From Vibrio coralliilyticus (GTDB taxonomy: Bacteria; Pseudomonadota; Gammaproteobacteria; Enterobacterales; Vibrionaceae): 64,000 nucleotides of DNA. The stretch lies in contig NZ_CP024627.1 in the NCBI RefSeq assembly GCF_024449095.1, forward strand, positions 558,001 through 622,000, read 5' to 3'. The notes below the pieces were generated by a model. It worked only from the letters and a program-made list of their open reading frames with translations, was not told the DNA's origin and ran no database searches. This document shows positions 8,064 through 16,513 of the stretch, piece after piece. The position numbers and the translations under genes are program-made. Each line of letters begins with the position of its first letter. Within the stretch, counting starts at the first letter, position 1.

Positions 8064-10019
8064 ATGATGCTGACGTTTTCAAAGTCGCTGCATCGCATTC
8101 CTTCATCGATTCTGACCTGGGTTTCGATGGTTTGCAGCGCAAGCATAGCCACTTCAGCAATGGCGAGCGATCTCCAGCAACAGCGGAAGATTTATGATCA
8201 GGCCCAAGAATACCTCGATAATGATCAGGTCACTCAATACCAAAAAATCCGTAACCAGATCAAAGACTACCCTTTAACACCCTACACAGACTATCGTGCA
8301 TTTTTGGTGAATATTGGACAGCGTTCTCCAGCCGAAGTTGAAGCTTTCATTGAGAGCAACCGTACTTTGCCATTCTCAAGTCGTATTCGGGCACCATACA
8401 TAGATAGTCTTGCCAGACAAAAGCAGTGGCAGAAGTTGATAGAATTTCAGACGGTTGAACCTCGTGGCGAAACGTATCAATGTCATTACTACCATGCGCT
8501 TTACCAGACGGGTCAAAAAGATCAGGCATTTGCTGGTGCGGAAAAACTTTGGCATTCGGGGCAGAGTATCGCTGATGCTTGTGACCCTCTATTTGATGCC
8601 TGGGACAGAGCTGGGCTGAGAACTGACCAGCAAATCCTTGAGCGTATGTTGTTGGCGTTCGAAGCGCGCAATGGATCTTTGATGAACTATCTCAAGAAGC
8701 TATTGGACTCAGATAAAGCTCGCCAACAGGCTTTAGACATGAAGGCATTGTTCAATCGTCCAGAAAGTGTGGTTAATTTTGCTCGCCAGCATCCGGACAA
8801 CGATCTGTCTCGTGCTCAGACTGGTCTCGCGCTGAAGAAACTGGCTCGAAAAGATGTTCGAATGGCTCAAGAGGCCTTTGATAAAGCAACTAAAGCCCAA
8901 AGTATGCCCCAAGATGAAAAGCAGAAATTGGCGGATTATATTGCTTTTAGACTAATGAATACTGAGTCTAAATCGCTGGCAAAATGGCGTGATAAAAAGA
9001 TAGCCTCCTCTAGTAATGATAATCTGATAGAGCGGCGAGTGCGCTTAGCGATACAGGAAGCTGACTGGCACGGAGTTGAAAGTTGGATCAGCTACTTGTC
9101 TGAAGAAAAGCAGCAAAGTTTACGCTGGCAATACTGGCTAGGTCGTAGCGAAGTGGCACTAGGCGACACTACTCGAGGCAGTCAGCGTCTTGAGGGGTTG
9201 GTTGGTCAGCGGAATTTTTATAGTGTAGCGGCAGCTAAAGAGATTAAACGCTCGATAAATTATCCTGTCTCTACCATTTCTTTTGAACAGCAAACGGTCA
9301 AACCATTTAGGACGGCTTTAGTTCGTATTGAAGAGCTGATTGAGCGGGATAAAATAGCCGCAGCGAAAAGTGAGTGGCGCTGGTTATTAAATCGTGCCAA
9401 TTCACAGCAAAAGGAAATGTTGGCAGCGTATGCCTCTTACAAAGATTGGTCTCATTTGACGGTAACTGCGAGCATTAAAGCGAAAATGTGGGATAACATT
9501 GAGCTTCGTTTTCCAGTTGCGCATCGTTGGTGGTTTAATTTCTATGGTGAAAAGCACAGCATTGACCCAATCACCTTGATGTCTTTGGCAAGGCAAGAAA
9601 GTGGTTTGGATGTGGAAGCGCGTTCTCCTGTCGGTGCTCGCGGGATTATGCAAATAATGCCATCAACCGCCAAGTATACGGCACGTAAGTACCAACTCGC
9701 CTATCGCAATAGTAATGACTTATATGAGGTCGGTAAGAATATCGAGATAGGTAGCCACTATCTCAAAGGCTTGTTAGAACGATACGATAATAATCGAATT
9801 TTTGCGTTTGCTGCGTATAATGCAGGGCCACATCGAGTGAAAACCTGGCGCGAGCGTACCCAAGGTAAGTTGGATGCTTATGCATTTATTGAAGCTATTC
9901 CATTTAAGGAAACTCGTGGTTACGTGCAAAACGTTTTGATGTTTGAAACCTATTATCGCAACCTGTTAGGGGTCGATGGTGCGTTCCTCAACCAAAATGA
10001 AATTGACACCAGGTACTGA
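8064..10019 (+). CDS. slt: Soluble lytic murein transglycosylase
   Basis: A periplasmic enzyme of 651 residues that cleaves the glycan strand to 1,6-anhydro-MurNAc. A signal peptide precedes a cleavage point near ATSAMAS (about residue 34). A long alpha-superhelical U/L region follows, then the SLT domain with ARQESGLD (catalytic Glu512), GARGIMQIMPSTA and FAAYNAGP. Length and layout match E. coli Slt70. Two adjacent ATG codons begin the gene; the first is used here. trpR follows 30 bases downstream, as in E. coli. Confidence 0.95.
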   Translation: MMLTFSKSLHRIPSSILTWVSMVCSASIATSAMASDLQQQRKIYDQAQEYLDNDQVTQYQKIRNQIKDYPLTPYTDYRAFLVNIGQRSPAEVEAFIESNRTLPFSSRIRAPYIDSLARQKQWQKLIEFQTVEPRGETYQCHYYHALYQTGQKDQAFAGAEKLWHSGQSIADACDPLFDAWDRAGLRTDQQILERMLLAFEARNGSLMNYLKKLLDSDKARQQALDMKALFNRPESVVNFARQHPDNDLSRAQTGLALKKLARKDVRMAQEAFDKATKAQSMPQDEKQKLADYIAFRLMNTESKSLAKWRDKKIASSSNDNLIERRVRLAIQEADWHGVESWISYLSEEKQQSLRWQYWLGRSEVALGDTTRGSQRLEGLVGQRNFYSVAAAKEIKRSINYPVSTISFEQQTVKPFRTALVRIEELIERDKIAAAKSEWRWLLNRANSQQKEMLAAYASYKDWSHLTVTASIKAKMWDNIELRFPVAHRWWFNFYGEKHSIDPITLMSLARQESGLDVEARSPVGARGIMQIMPSTAKYTARKYQLAYRNSNDLYEVGKNIEIGSHYLKGLLERYDNNRIFAFAAYNAGPHRVKTWRERTQGKLDAYAFIEAIPFKETRGYVQNVLMFETYYRNLLGVDGAFLNQNEIDTRY

Positions 10020-10049
10020 TTTTATGGCGTTCCTAGGTAGCGAGAACAG

Positions 10050-10346
10050 ATGGCAACACAACCCGAGTATACTGACTGGCAACAGGTCTTAGACCTTATA
10101 AAAAGTAGCGTAGAGTCCGAACAGCATGAAATGTTGCTGACGATGCTGCTGACACCTGATGAGAGAGAGTCTTTAATCGCAAGGGTCAATATATGTCGTG
10201 AATTGCTTAAAGGTGAATTGTCTCAGCGTCAAATCAGTCAGATGTTAGGGGTGGGGGTCGCCACTATTACTCGTGGATCCAATGAGCTGAAATCGAAGAG
10301 CGAAGCAGAAAAGGCTGAAATCTCAGTGTTACTTGAACTCAAATAA
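10050..10346 (+). CDS. trpR: Trp operon repressor
   Basis: A 98-residue all-helical repressor. The helix-turn-helix is seen in LSQRQISQMLGVGVATITRG, and the family feature ELLKGELSQRQIS precedes it. TrpR binds tryptophan and then trp, aroH/aroL and its own operators. The gene lies behind slt and before a bidirectional terminator shared with the convergent yjjX. It is slightly shorter than E. coli TrpR (108 residues) but complete. Confidence 0.93.
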   Translation: MATQPEYTDWQQVLDLIKSSVESEQHEMLLTMLLTPDERESLIARVNICRELLKGELSQRQISQMLGVGVATITRGSNELKSKSEAEKAEISVLLELK

Positions 10347-10367
10347 AGGTGCTCTCGCACCTTTATT
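10342..10367. terminator. Bidirectional terminator between trpR and yjjX
   Basis: An 11-base-pair stem (AATAAAGGTGC / GCACCTTTATT) with a TCTC loop. It overlaps the trpR stop codon and ends 5 bases before the yjjX stop, so it serves both convergent genes. The T-rich ends are part of the stem on both strands. Confidence 0.75.
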
Positions 10368-10371
10368 CTTA

Positions 10372-10905
10372 TCAGAGATTCGCGGGGAAATGCTCTGGAT
10401 TGGTAAATGGAATTAATGCCAATATCAATGCTTGATGATAGACGCTGCTGCGAGTCAGTTGATCTTGCGTCAATAAACTTATCGCTCCGCCTTTTTGTTT
10501 AATATTCTCTGTGCCAAATATTTCGTCCATTACATCGCCGAGCTCGTTGGCCTGAGCGAGCTTCTCAATGACAACCGGTGGAAGCATCAAACTGGCAGAG
10601 CGAGATTCGCCGCGGTGGGTGTCAGACTCGATCACCATCCAGGCAAACGTGATGTTATCTTCAATACCTGCTTCAAGCCCTACATAATAGTCTCCATCAG
10701 GCTGAGTGGTTTTGGCGTTACGAACCCGATTGAGCGCTCCGGTATGTGTCTCTTCATTGCTCATCGGTTGATCAGCCACTTCACTGGCTACATTCACACC
10801 AACAAATTCAAACGATTGGGAGCTAAAAGTCGCTTGAAACGCACTTTTGACGGCATTTATTTTGGCTGGATTAAGCGAAGCGACAATAACTTTCTTCACC
10901 GACAT
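10372..10905 (-). CDS. yjjX: Inosine/xanthosine triphosphatase YjjX
   Basis: A 177-residue house-cleaning NTPase that hydrolyses non-canonical purine triphosphates (ITP, XTP). Family features are KKVIVASLNPAKINAVKSAF near the N terminus, DYYVGLEAGIED in the middle and KQKGGAISLLTQDQLTRSSVY. Its start lies inside the end of mbaA (35-base overlap), so translation is probably coupled to the polyamine-signalling genes. The same neighbour occurs next to mbaA in V. cholerae. Confidence 0.92.
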   Translation of the reverse strand: MSVKKVIVASLNPAKINAVKSAFQATFSSQSFEFVGVNVASEVADQPMSNEETHTGALNRVRNAKTTQPDGDYYVGLEAGIEDNITFAWMVIESDTHRGESRSASLMLPPVVIEKLAQANELGDVMDEIFGTENIKQKGGAISLLTQDQLTRSSVYHQALILALIPFTNPEHFPANL

Positions 10906-13216
10906 GATGGTTTCCTTGTATTGATGATTTGAGGAACTTTAGCTCGGAGAGTGAAACTGGCGGAGAGAGGAAATACCCTTGCATGTAGTCACATTGGTTT
11001 TCCGCCAGCCACTGATGCATTTCTTTAGACTCTATACCTTCTGCTGTAACAATCATTGACTGTGAGTGGCACAGATCGACCAGTGGTTTCACCACCTTCT
11101 GGTTGTTGGTCTTGATCAGTGCCGCGAGAAATTCACGATCGAGCTTAATTTTCTGTACTGGGTATTCTACAAGCTGAGTGATAGATGTATAGCCGGAACC
11201 GAAGTCATCAATCGCAAGCTTAAAGCCCATTAAGGAAAGTTCGTGTAGCAATGAATAGCTTTGTGAATCGGTGGCGAAGGTTTCCGTGATTTCAAAATCA
11301 ACCAGACTTGGAACAACGTGATATCGCTTGGCTGAGCGCTGTATATCTCGTGCCAGTTGTAGTGAATCTAACTCTGCAGACGAGAGATTGATCGATAACT
11401 GAATTGGCGACTCAAAGCAGCTTTGCAAGGCAACGAAGTCCTTGAATGCTTGCTCTATGACCCAGCGATCGATTTTTCCAAATAGCCCTGTTTTTTCTGA
11501 AATAGGAATGAACTCACCAGGATTTACTTTGCCCATCTTGGGCGACTCCCAGCGCAGTAGAGCTTCAACGCCGACGATTTTTGTCCCTGAGCGGTCAAAG
11601 TAGGGCTGATACATTAGGTGGAATTCGTCATCGAATTCACCATTTCTTAATGCACGCTCAATCTGAGTTCGGCGACGAACAATTTGGTCTAATTCCTCCG
11701 AATAACGCGCGACTTGATTCTTACCAGCACGTTTTGCCTGATACATAGCGGTATCGGCATTAGAAAGCAGTTTGGCGAGATCCTGGCCATCTTGAGGGTA
11801 GGTTGCGATCCCAATACTGGCGGTGATTGGAAAGCTGCCCAGCGATGAGGTTTGCGGATTTTGAATCGGCTCTAACACTGCTTGAGCCACTTTGTCAGGG
11901 TAATTGTTCTGATGAGCGGAGGCGATAAAAATGGCAAATTCATCGCCTGATAACCGGGATGCAATACATTTTACGCCATGAGACTGTTCGTATTGACGAC
12001 AAACCTCGCGAATATGATTGGCAAAATTAACCAGTAGCGAGTCCCCAAGATGGTGGCCATATTTATCGTTGACGTATTTAAAGTTATCTAAATCGATGTA
12101 CAGGATCCACGCATGAGTATGCAGCAGTTTATTCGCGATAGTCCGTTCCACATAGACTTGAAATTGATAGCGATTGGCTAATTGAGTGAGGTGATCATTT
12201 TCGGCCATCGCTTTGGTTTTCTGATAACTCGAATTGAGTTCTTTGTACATCTCATAGAATCGCACCGATAAGCGACCAATTTCATCGTTACTATTGAGCT
12301 TCTCTATATTTTGCCGTTTATGCCGTTCCACTTCCTGAAGCTGTCGTTCAAGTTGGGTGATGGGGCTTATAACTCGTCGATGGAGTAAGAACAGCAAGAT
12401 AAGTATGGTTGCTATGGTGGATGCGCCAAAAAACAGCATCAATCTTTGCTCAATTTTGTTGAGTTTTTTTGCCAATAAATACTGAGCAGGGTCGAGCACT
12501 GCGTATAAGTTAGGTTTGAGCTCGACCGACTGAGTGAGGCCTGATTTAATGACTGGCTGGTCAGTGAAAAAGATGCTGCTGTCGTTATCAAACTCGATGA
12601 GGTGCTTGAGTTGATCAAACTTATCCAAAGACAGATACACCACAATAAAGAACACCTGATCGGTGTTGTAGCTGAGCGGGGAAATTAGCGTGTTGGTGTC
12701 CAGCACATCATAGCGAACCAATATGCTTTGGCCTTGGTGATTCTTTGTAAAGCCAGTGTAGGACGCATTGCCGGTACGACGGTAAGTACGATCGACAAAA
12801 TGAAACACATTTTGATCAAGCTTAGAGAAGGGGTCGGTTTGATTATCTGCGTAAAATTTGGGGGCTCGATTATGGTCTAAAATAGCGACTGAAATATCAT
12901 TCTGTTGGTTAGCCTGAAGGTTAGCGATGGTCGTCTGCAGATTATCTATCAGCTCCATTTCTCGATAAGGGTTATCTTGTTGGCCGAAGTAGTGACGAAT
13001 AATGTCACTCTTTGTCAGAGTAAGAGAGTAGCTGTTCAGTAATGCTACCGACTGACGAAAGTGTCCGGCGAGCTTCTCCATCGTAAGTTGGAGGTAGCTG
13101 TATTCGCGCTTTATTAATGCGTCTTTTTGGTTGTTGTAGATACCGTAGCTAGAAAATGCAGCACTGATTAGGATGACTGGAGAGACTAGCAACAGAACTC
13201 TAGTACTGAGCTTCAT
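10871..13216 (-). CDS. mbaA: Polyamine-responsive GGDEF-EAL membrane protein MbaA
   Basis: A 781-residue inner-membrane protein that makes and/or degrades cyclic-di-GMP. TM1 is at residues 7-25 and TM2 at about 258-279, with a periplasmic domain between. A HAMP-like linker (280-335) precedes the GGDEF domain, whose active site is SGDEF (423-427). The EAL domain begins at EALLRW (551-556) and keeps INLS, EITE, IDDFGSG, KLDREF and AEGIES, so its phosphodiesterase site looks intact. The gene overlaps nspS by 17 bases. In V. cholerae MbaA takes the NspS polyamine signal and controls biofilm; the same role is inferred from synteny. Confidence 0.9.
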   Translation of the reverse strand: MKLSTRVLLLVSPVILISAAFSSYGIYNNQKDALIKREYSYLQLTMEKLAGHFRQSVALLNSYSLTLTKSDIIRHYFGQQDNPYREMELIDNLQTTIANLQANQQNDISVAILDHNRAPKFYADNQTDPFSKLDQNVFHFVDRTYRRTGNASYTGFTKNHQGQSILVRYDVLDTNTLISPLSYNTDQVFFIVVYLSLDKFDQLKHLIEFDNDSSIFFTDQPVIKSGLTQSVELKPNLYAVLDPAQYLLAKKLNKIEQRLMLFFGASTIATILILLFLLHRRVISPITQLERQLQEVERHKRQNIEKLNSNDEIGRLSVRFYEMYKELNSSYQKTKAMAENDHLTQLANRYQFQVYVERTIANKLLHTHAWILYIDLDNFKYVNDKYGHHLGDSLLVNFANHIREVCRQYEQSHGVKCIASRLSGDEFAIFIASAHQNNYPDKVAQAVLEPIQNPQTSSLGSFPITASIGIATYPQDGQDLAKLLSNADTAMYQAKRAGKNQVARYSEELDQIVRRRTQIERALRNGEFDDEFHLMYQPYFDRSGTKIVGVEALLRWESPKMGKVNPGEFIPISEKTGLFGKIDRWVIEQAFKDFVALQSCFESPIQLSINLSSAELDSLQLARDIQRSAKRYHVVPSLVDFEITETFATDSQSYSLLHELSLMGFKLAIDDFGSGYTSITQLVEYPVQKIKLDREFLAALIKTNNQKVVKPLVDLCHSQSMIVTAEGIESKEMHQWLAENQCDYMQGYFLSPPVSLSELKFLKSSIQGNHHVGEESYCRFA

Positions 13217-14249
13217 GGTGTTTCAGAATGCGATTTATTATTTTTGCTCGTAAGCTGATGTTTGACGCCGAGAGTTCGCTATCTACACGTCCTTGCTCGA
13301 CTCGCTGTTGTTCTGGAAACAATGATGCATCATCTAGATACCAATCTGGCATCTGTTTTAACGCCGTTAAGTTTGGTGTTGCAGCTTTGATGTCTGTTGC
13401 ATTTTTTGCAGCCACAGTGGGATCCATGAGGTATTCTAGGAAGGCTTTTGCTGCTGGTTTGTTCTCTGAATGACTGCTGATGGCTAGGCAATCGACCCAA
13501 AGATACAGTTCACCTTTGGGGATGGTATATGCCCACTGATTACCTGCGTAATATCGGTTGAGTGAATATTGATCGCCACTATAAGCCAATGCCATAGTAA
13601 GCTTCTGAGCATTTTTATTACTGCGGATGTAACTCAGAATATATTCGTAGGTTAGGACTTTATCGCTAAATGCCTGTAGAGCGGGGTAGGCTTGCTGGAA
13701 AAGAGTTTCACTTTCCTCTGTTGGAGCGATACCTAAGCTGTAAAAAACAGGTAGGAAGCTTTCAACGCTGTCATTGATCATGCCAATCTTGCCCTCTAAA
13801 TTTTTAGGCGGATTGACGAACTCTTGCCAGCTGGTTGGAGGTTTCTCGACCATATCTTTTCGATAGGCTATCCCCACCGTGCCCCAGAAATACGGAACGG
13901 CATAATCACCGCAGGCTCGTAGCCATTTGTCGTCATTATGCTGACGATTACTCAGTTGGGTTAGGTCTTCAAAAGAGCCCAAACGTCCGTAAATTTGTGC
14001 CGAAACATTATCCAATACGACCAAGTCAAAAGGTAACAGTACACCTTTCATCATAAGTAGACTGCGCTCATCGTCATTATCGAAATGGGACAACTTGAGC
14101 GGTGTTCCCGTAGCGGATTGCCAGTCATTGATGACATTAGGTGAGAGAGTATCTTCCCACATATAGACATTGAGGGGATTGGCTTGGGCAGGCAAGCTGT
14201 GTACGAAAAGAGTGAGGGAATATAGAAGTATCGTTCTCATATCAGCCAA
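13200..14249 (-). CDS. nspS: Periplasmic polyamine sensor NspS (PotD-like)
   Basis: A PotD/PotF-type solute-binding protein of 349 residues with a signal peptide cut near PAQA|NPLNV. It resembles spermidine-binding proteins, but no ABC transporter genes are nearby. Instead it precedes mbaA and overlaps it by 17 bases. In V. cholerae NspS reports norspermidine and spermidine to MbaA rather than importing them. The start used is a TTG at 14249 preceded by AAGG at good spacing; an in-frame ATG lies at 14240. Confidence 0.88.
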   Translation of the reverse strand: MADMRTILLYSLTLFVHSLPAQANPLNVYMWEDTLSPNVINDWQSATGTPLKLSHFDNDDERSLLMMKGVLLPFDLVVLDNVSAQIYGRLGSFEDLTQLSNRQHNDDKWLRACGDYAVPYFWGTVGIAYRKDMVEKPPTSWQEFVNPPKNLEGKIGMINDSVESFLPVFYSLGIAPTEESETLFQQAYPALQAFSDKVLTYEYILSYIRSNKNAQKLTMALAYSGDQYSLNRYYAGNQWAYTIPKGELYLWVDCLAISSHSENKPAAKAFLEYLMDPTVAAKNATDIKAATPNLTALKQMPDWYLDDASLFPEQQRVEQGRVDSELSASNISLRAKIINRILKHHEAQY

Positions 14250-14295
14250 GAAGTGACCTTCGGTTCTATGAATAGATAACGCCTATTAGAGTGAA

Positions 14296-14365
14296 GGACT
14301 GTCACTACACCTAATATGCAACCAAGATGCGGGATATTAGGTGTATTTATGGTTGGTGTCAGTCC
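14296..14365. repeat. Long imperfect inverted repeat between nspS and pheA
   Basis: An inner pair of perfect 12-base arms (TACACCTAATAT at 14306-14317; ATATTAGGTGTA at 14334-14345) encloses 16 bases. An outer pair, GGACTG (14296-14301) and CAGTCC (14360-14365), extends it with one side bulged. It is not followed by a T run on either strand, so it is not a standard terminator. It may stabilise the 3' end of pheA mRNA, form an operator or be a short repeat element. No further copy was noticed in this window. Confidence 0.7.
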
Positions 14366-14398
14366 CTGTCAGTAATTTATTTGATCTGTATTGTTGAA

Positions 14399-15577
14399 TT
14401 ATTGAAGTTTGACTGTGGTTGGCTTGATATTCTCACTTGGGTAACAACCCAACACTTTTAAGTGTTTTGTCAGCTGGGTTAGCTCGTTTAGCGCTTGCTG
14501 CATGTCCTCTGACTCGAGGTGAGACTCGAGATCAACATAGAACATTTCTTCCCATGGATTACCCATAATTGGGCGTGATTCCAACTTGTTTATATTAATG
14601 CCATATTTTTGCAGGACTAGCAGTGTTGCTACCAAAGAGCCGGCTTCTTGCGATGTTGACATAATAAGAGTCGTTTTCGCAGGAATTTGACTAGAAACTT
14701 CCACAGGTTTACGTGCCACGATAATGAAACGAGTGTGGTTTTCGGTTTGGTTTGCAATGTTGCCTTGTATAGATTGAAGACCATAGAGTTTGCCGCTTGA
14801 GGCGTTCCCGATTGCTGCCACGTCACTGCGGTTCATTTCTTTGACTTTCTGCATGGCATCTGCAGTACTGGCACAGGACTCAAGCGTTACGCCTTTCATC
14901 CGGCTTAGGAATTCACTGCACTGCTGGTGCGGTTGGGGATGTGAGTAAAGAGTTTTAATCTCTTCTAATCGAATGTCTGAGGTCGCGACTAGGCAGTGTT
15001 CAATCGGTAGCGTCATTTCGCCCACAATGTACAAAGTGGTATGTTGTAACAAGTCGTACACTTCATTAATTGAACCAGAGCTAGTGTTTTCGATCGGTAG
15101 AACACCGTAGTCAGCGTGACCGGACTCGACGGTTTGGGTCACTTCTTTGAAATGTTCACAGTTCAGTTCGATAAGCTCGGTATTTTTACGGCTGAAGTAT
15201 TCGCGGCTCGCCAAATGAGAGTATGAGCCTTTGGAACCAAGAAAAGCGACGCGAGCGAGGGGTTTGCGACTTAGTTCGGGGTTGGCTAAATTCTGCAGGT
15301 AAGACTGTTGCAATAGAACAGAATCTTCGATGATGGTATGAAATAATTTAGTGATGTATTGAGCATCAAGCTCATATTTGTCACGGCCAGCATTGATCAG
15401 TTTGACTAGCAGTTGTTGCTCTCGCGCTGCATCGCGCACGGGCTTGGATGTTTGAACTTTACTCTTGGCAACCTCAATGCTTAGTTTTCTTCGCTCGGAT
15501 AAGAGCTTTAACATTTCGTCGTCCAGCTCATTTAAACGTAAGCGAATTTCATCGAGTGAGTATTTTTGTTCGGTCAT
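14399..15577 (-). CDS. pheA: Bifunctional chorismate mutase / prephenate dehydratase (P-protein)
   Basis: Makes phenylpyruvate from chorismate for phenylalanine synthesis. The 392-residue protein has an AroQ chorismate mutase (residues 1-90), a prephenate dehydratase with NHTRFIIVA, and a C-terminal ACT domain with ESRPIMGNPWEE, where phenylalanine gives feedback inhibition. The start MTEQKYSLDEIRL (ATG at 15577) is chosen because an open frame upstream would run through the attenuator. It is preceded by AAGGAATACAGG. The leader peptide pheL and its terminator lie upstream. Confidence 0.94.
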   Translation of the reverse strand: MTEQKYSLDEIRLRLNELDDEMLKLLSERRKLSIEVAKSKVQTSKPVRDAAREQQLLVKLINAGRDKYELDAQYITKLFHTIIEDSVLLQQSYLQNLANPELSRKPLARVAFLGSKGSYSHLASREYFSRKNTELIELNCEHFKEVTQTVESGHADYGVLPIENTSSGSINEVYDLLQHTTLYIVGEMTLPIEHCLVATSDIRLEEIKTLYSHPQPHQQCSEFLSRMKGVTLESCASTADAMQKVKEMNRSDVAAIGNASSGKLYGLQSIQGNIANQTENHTRFIIVARKPVEVSSQIPAKTTLIMSTSQEAGSLVATLLVLQKYGININKLESRPIMGNPWEEMFYVDLESHLESEDMQQALNELTQLTKHLKVLGCYPSENIKPTTVKLQ

Positions 15578-15590
15578 CCTGTATTCCTTC

Positions 15591-15617
15591 ATAAAAAAAG
15601 CCTCCCGTTTGGGAGGC
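15591..15617 (-). terminator. pheA attenuator terminator
   Basis: On the minus strand GCCTCCC-AAAC-GGGAGGC (stem 15600-15617) is followed by seven T. It lies between the leader peptide and pheA. Its first arm can also pair with GGAGGC at 15657-15662, giving a competing antiterminator. A further 17-of-18 pairing joins 15683-15700, inside the leader peptide, with 15620-15637. Confidence 0.9.
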
Positions 15618-15666
15618 TTCCTGTTCGTTTTTGACTTTTCTTTCGAAAACGAGAGAGCCTCCAAAC

Positions 15667-15714
15667 TTAGTGGAGAAAAAAGAAGTCAAAAAAGAACAGG
15701 GTGTTTAGAGCCAT
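15667..15714 (-). CDS. pheL: Phe operon leader peptide PheL
   Basis: A 15-residue open frame, MALNTLFFFDFFFLH, with six phenylalanine codons in two runs of three. It lies between a good promoter and the attenuator terminator upstream of pheA. Stalling at the Phe codons when charged tRNA-Phe is scarce should free the antiterminator. The peptide differs from E. coli PheL, but the design is the same. The ribosome-binding site is weak. Confidence 0.92.
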   Translation of the reverse strand: MALNTLFFFDFFFLH

Positions 15715-15744
15715 AAATCGTTACTTTGTTGTGATGCTGCCAAC

Positions 15745-15773
15745 ACAATAAGCAACCACTTAGTGAGCGTCAA
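15745..15773 (-). promoter_or_regulatory. Promoter of pheL-pheA
   Basis: On the minus strand TTGACG (15768-15773), a 17-base spacer and TATTGT (15745-15750). Transcription would begin about 25 bases before the pheL ATG. The -35 lies only 10 bases past the raiA terminator stem. Confidence 0.75.
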
Positions 15774-15782
15774 GCAAAAAAA

Positions 15783-15800
15783 TAGCGCCGTTTGGCGCTA
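15783..15800 (-). terminator. Terminator of raiA
   Basis: A stem TAGCGCC / GGCGCTA with a GTTT loop is followed on the minus strand by a run of T. It lies about 40 bases beyond the raiA stop and separates it from the pheL promoter. Confidence 0.88.
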
Positions 15801-15840
15801 CTTTTTAAATCTTCCGTCACTCATCATTGTGAGTAGACCA

Positions 15841-16170
15841 TTATTCCGTTTCTATCTCTTCTAGCTCTGGCTTTTCTGTGCGTCGAGCTTCTGGTTTGTG
15901 ACGCAATTTATTTAGCTGACGCTCTAGTTTCTGTTCTACGTCATTAATAGCAACGTATAGGTCTTCGTGGGTAGCTGACGCGACAAGTTGGCCTTTAGGG
16001 ACAGTAATAACAGCTTCAAATTTCTTCTGTTTGTTTGGCTCCTCGCTGAAGCTTGCCTGACATCCAATGATGTCTACTTGCCATTTTTCTAGTTTTTTAA
16101 ATTTGCTCTCGATATGAGCGCGGATTGCAGAGGTGATGTCGATGTTTTTACCAGTGATATTTACTTTCAT
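15841..16170 (-). CDS. raiA: Ribosome-associated inhibitor RaiA / HPF family
   Basis: A 109-residue short-form hibernation factor of the beta-alpha fold. The start MKVNITGKNIDITSAIRAHIE is the family's usual N terminus; a seven-residue upstream extension is unlikely. The protein binds the 30S decoding region and blocks translation in stationary phase. The Glu-rich tail (RTEKPELEEIETE) and the position between bamD and pheL-pheA, as in E. coli, favour RaiA over HPF. Two CRP-like sites lie upstream. Confidence 0.9.
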   Translation of the reverse strand: MKVNITGKNIDITSAIRAHIESKFKKLEKWQVDIIGCQASFSEEPNKQKKFEAVITVPKGQLVASATHEDLYVAINDVEQKLERQLNKLRHKPEARRTEKPELEEIETE

Positions 16171-16236
16171 AGATGTTTTCCTCTGTAGCATCCCTCATGG
16201 GTTTAACTTCAGGTTACTCGTCTAAGTGGAAAATAA

Positions 16237-16301
16237 TGTGACGTTAATCACTGTTTTGTGAGTGTGTTTTGGGATTGAAATTAAACGTGATCTACCTCAA
16301 A
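16237..16301 (-). promoter_or_regulatory. Two CRP-like sites upstream of raiA
   Basis: 16237-16252 reads TGTGA-CGTTAA-TCACT, nearly the CRP consensus TGTGA-N6-TCACA. 16286-16301 reads CGTGA-TCTACC-TCAAA, weaker. Both sit in the 343-base gap upstream of raiA (16171-16513); nothing else clear was seen there. E. coli raiA is activated by cAMP-CRP. The first site is centred 75 bases before the raiA ATG. No convincing -10 element was found. Confidence 0.6.
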
Positions 16302-16513
16302 TACTGAGTGTATTCAGCAGACAAAAAGCTTGTACGGATAAAAAATATCGCTAGATTGGGGTGAAGTAACATACTAAAAATCATCTGCTTTTTAGGGCTC
16401 AGATGCGACCTAACAAAAACAGGTGGTTGTTTGTTGTCCACTCTTCTATGTGATCCGATCCACACAGCTATTTTCTTCACTCCGTAACGAATGGTGTCGT
16501 CACGTTCGCGTTC

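Noticed and set aside
15578..15664. Longer N terminus for PheA
   Set aside because: It would translate the attenuator hairpin; the ATG at 15577 fits the family length and has a ribosome site.
16292..16480. 62-codon open frame on the minus strand upstream of raiA
   Set aside because: No recognisable family and no good ribosome site; it overlaps a CRP-like site.
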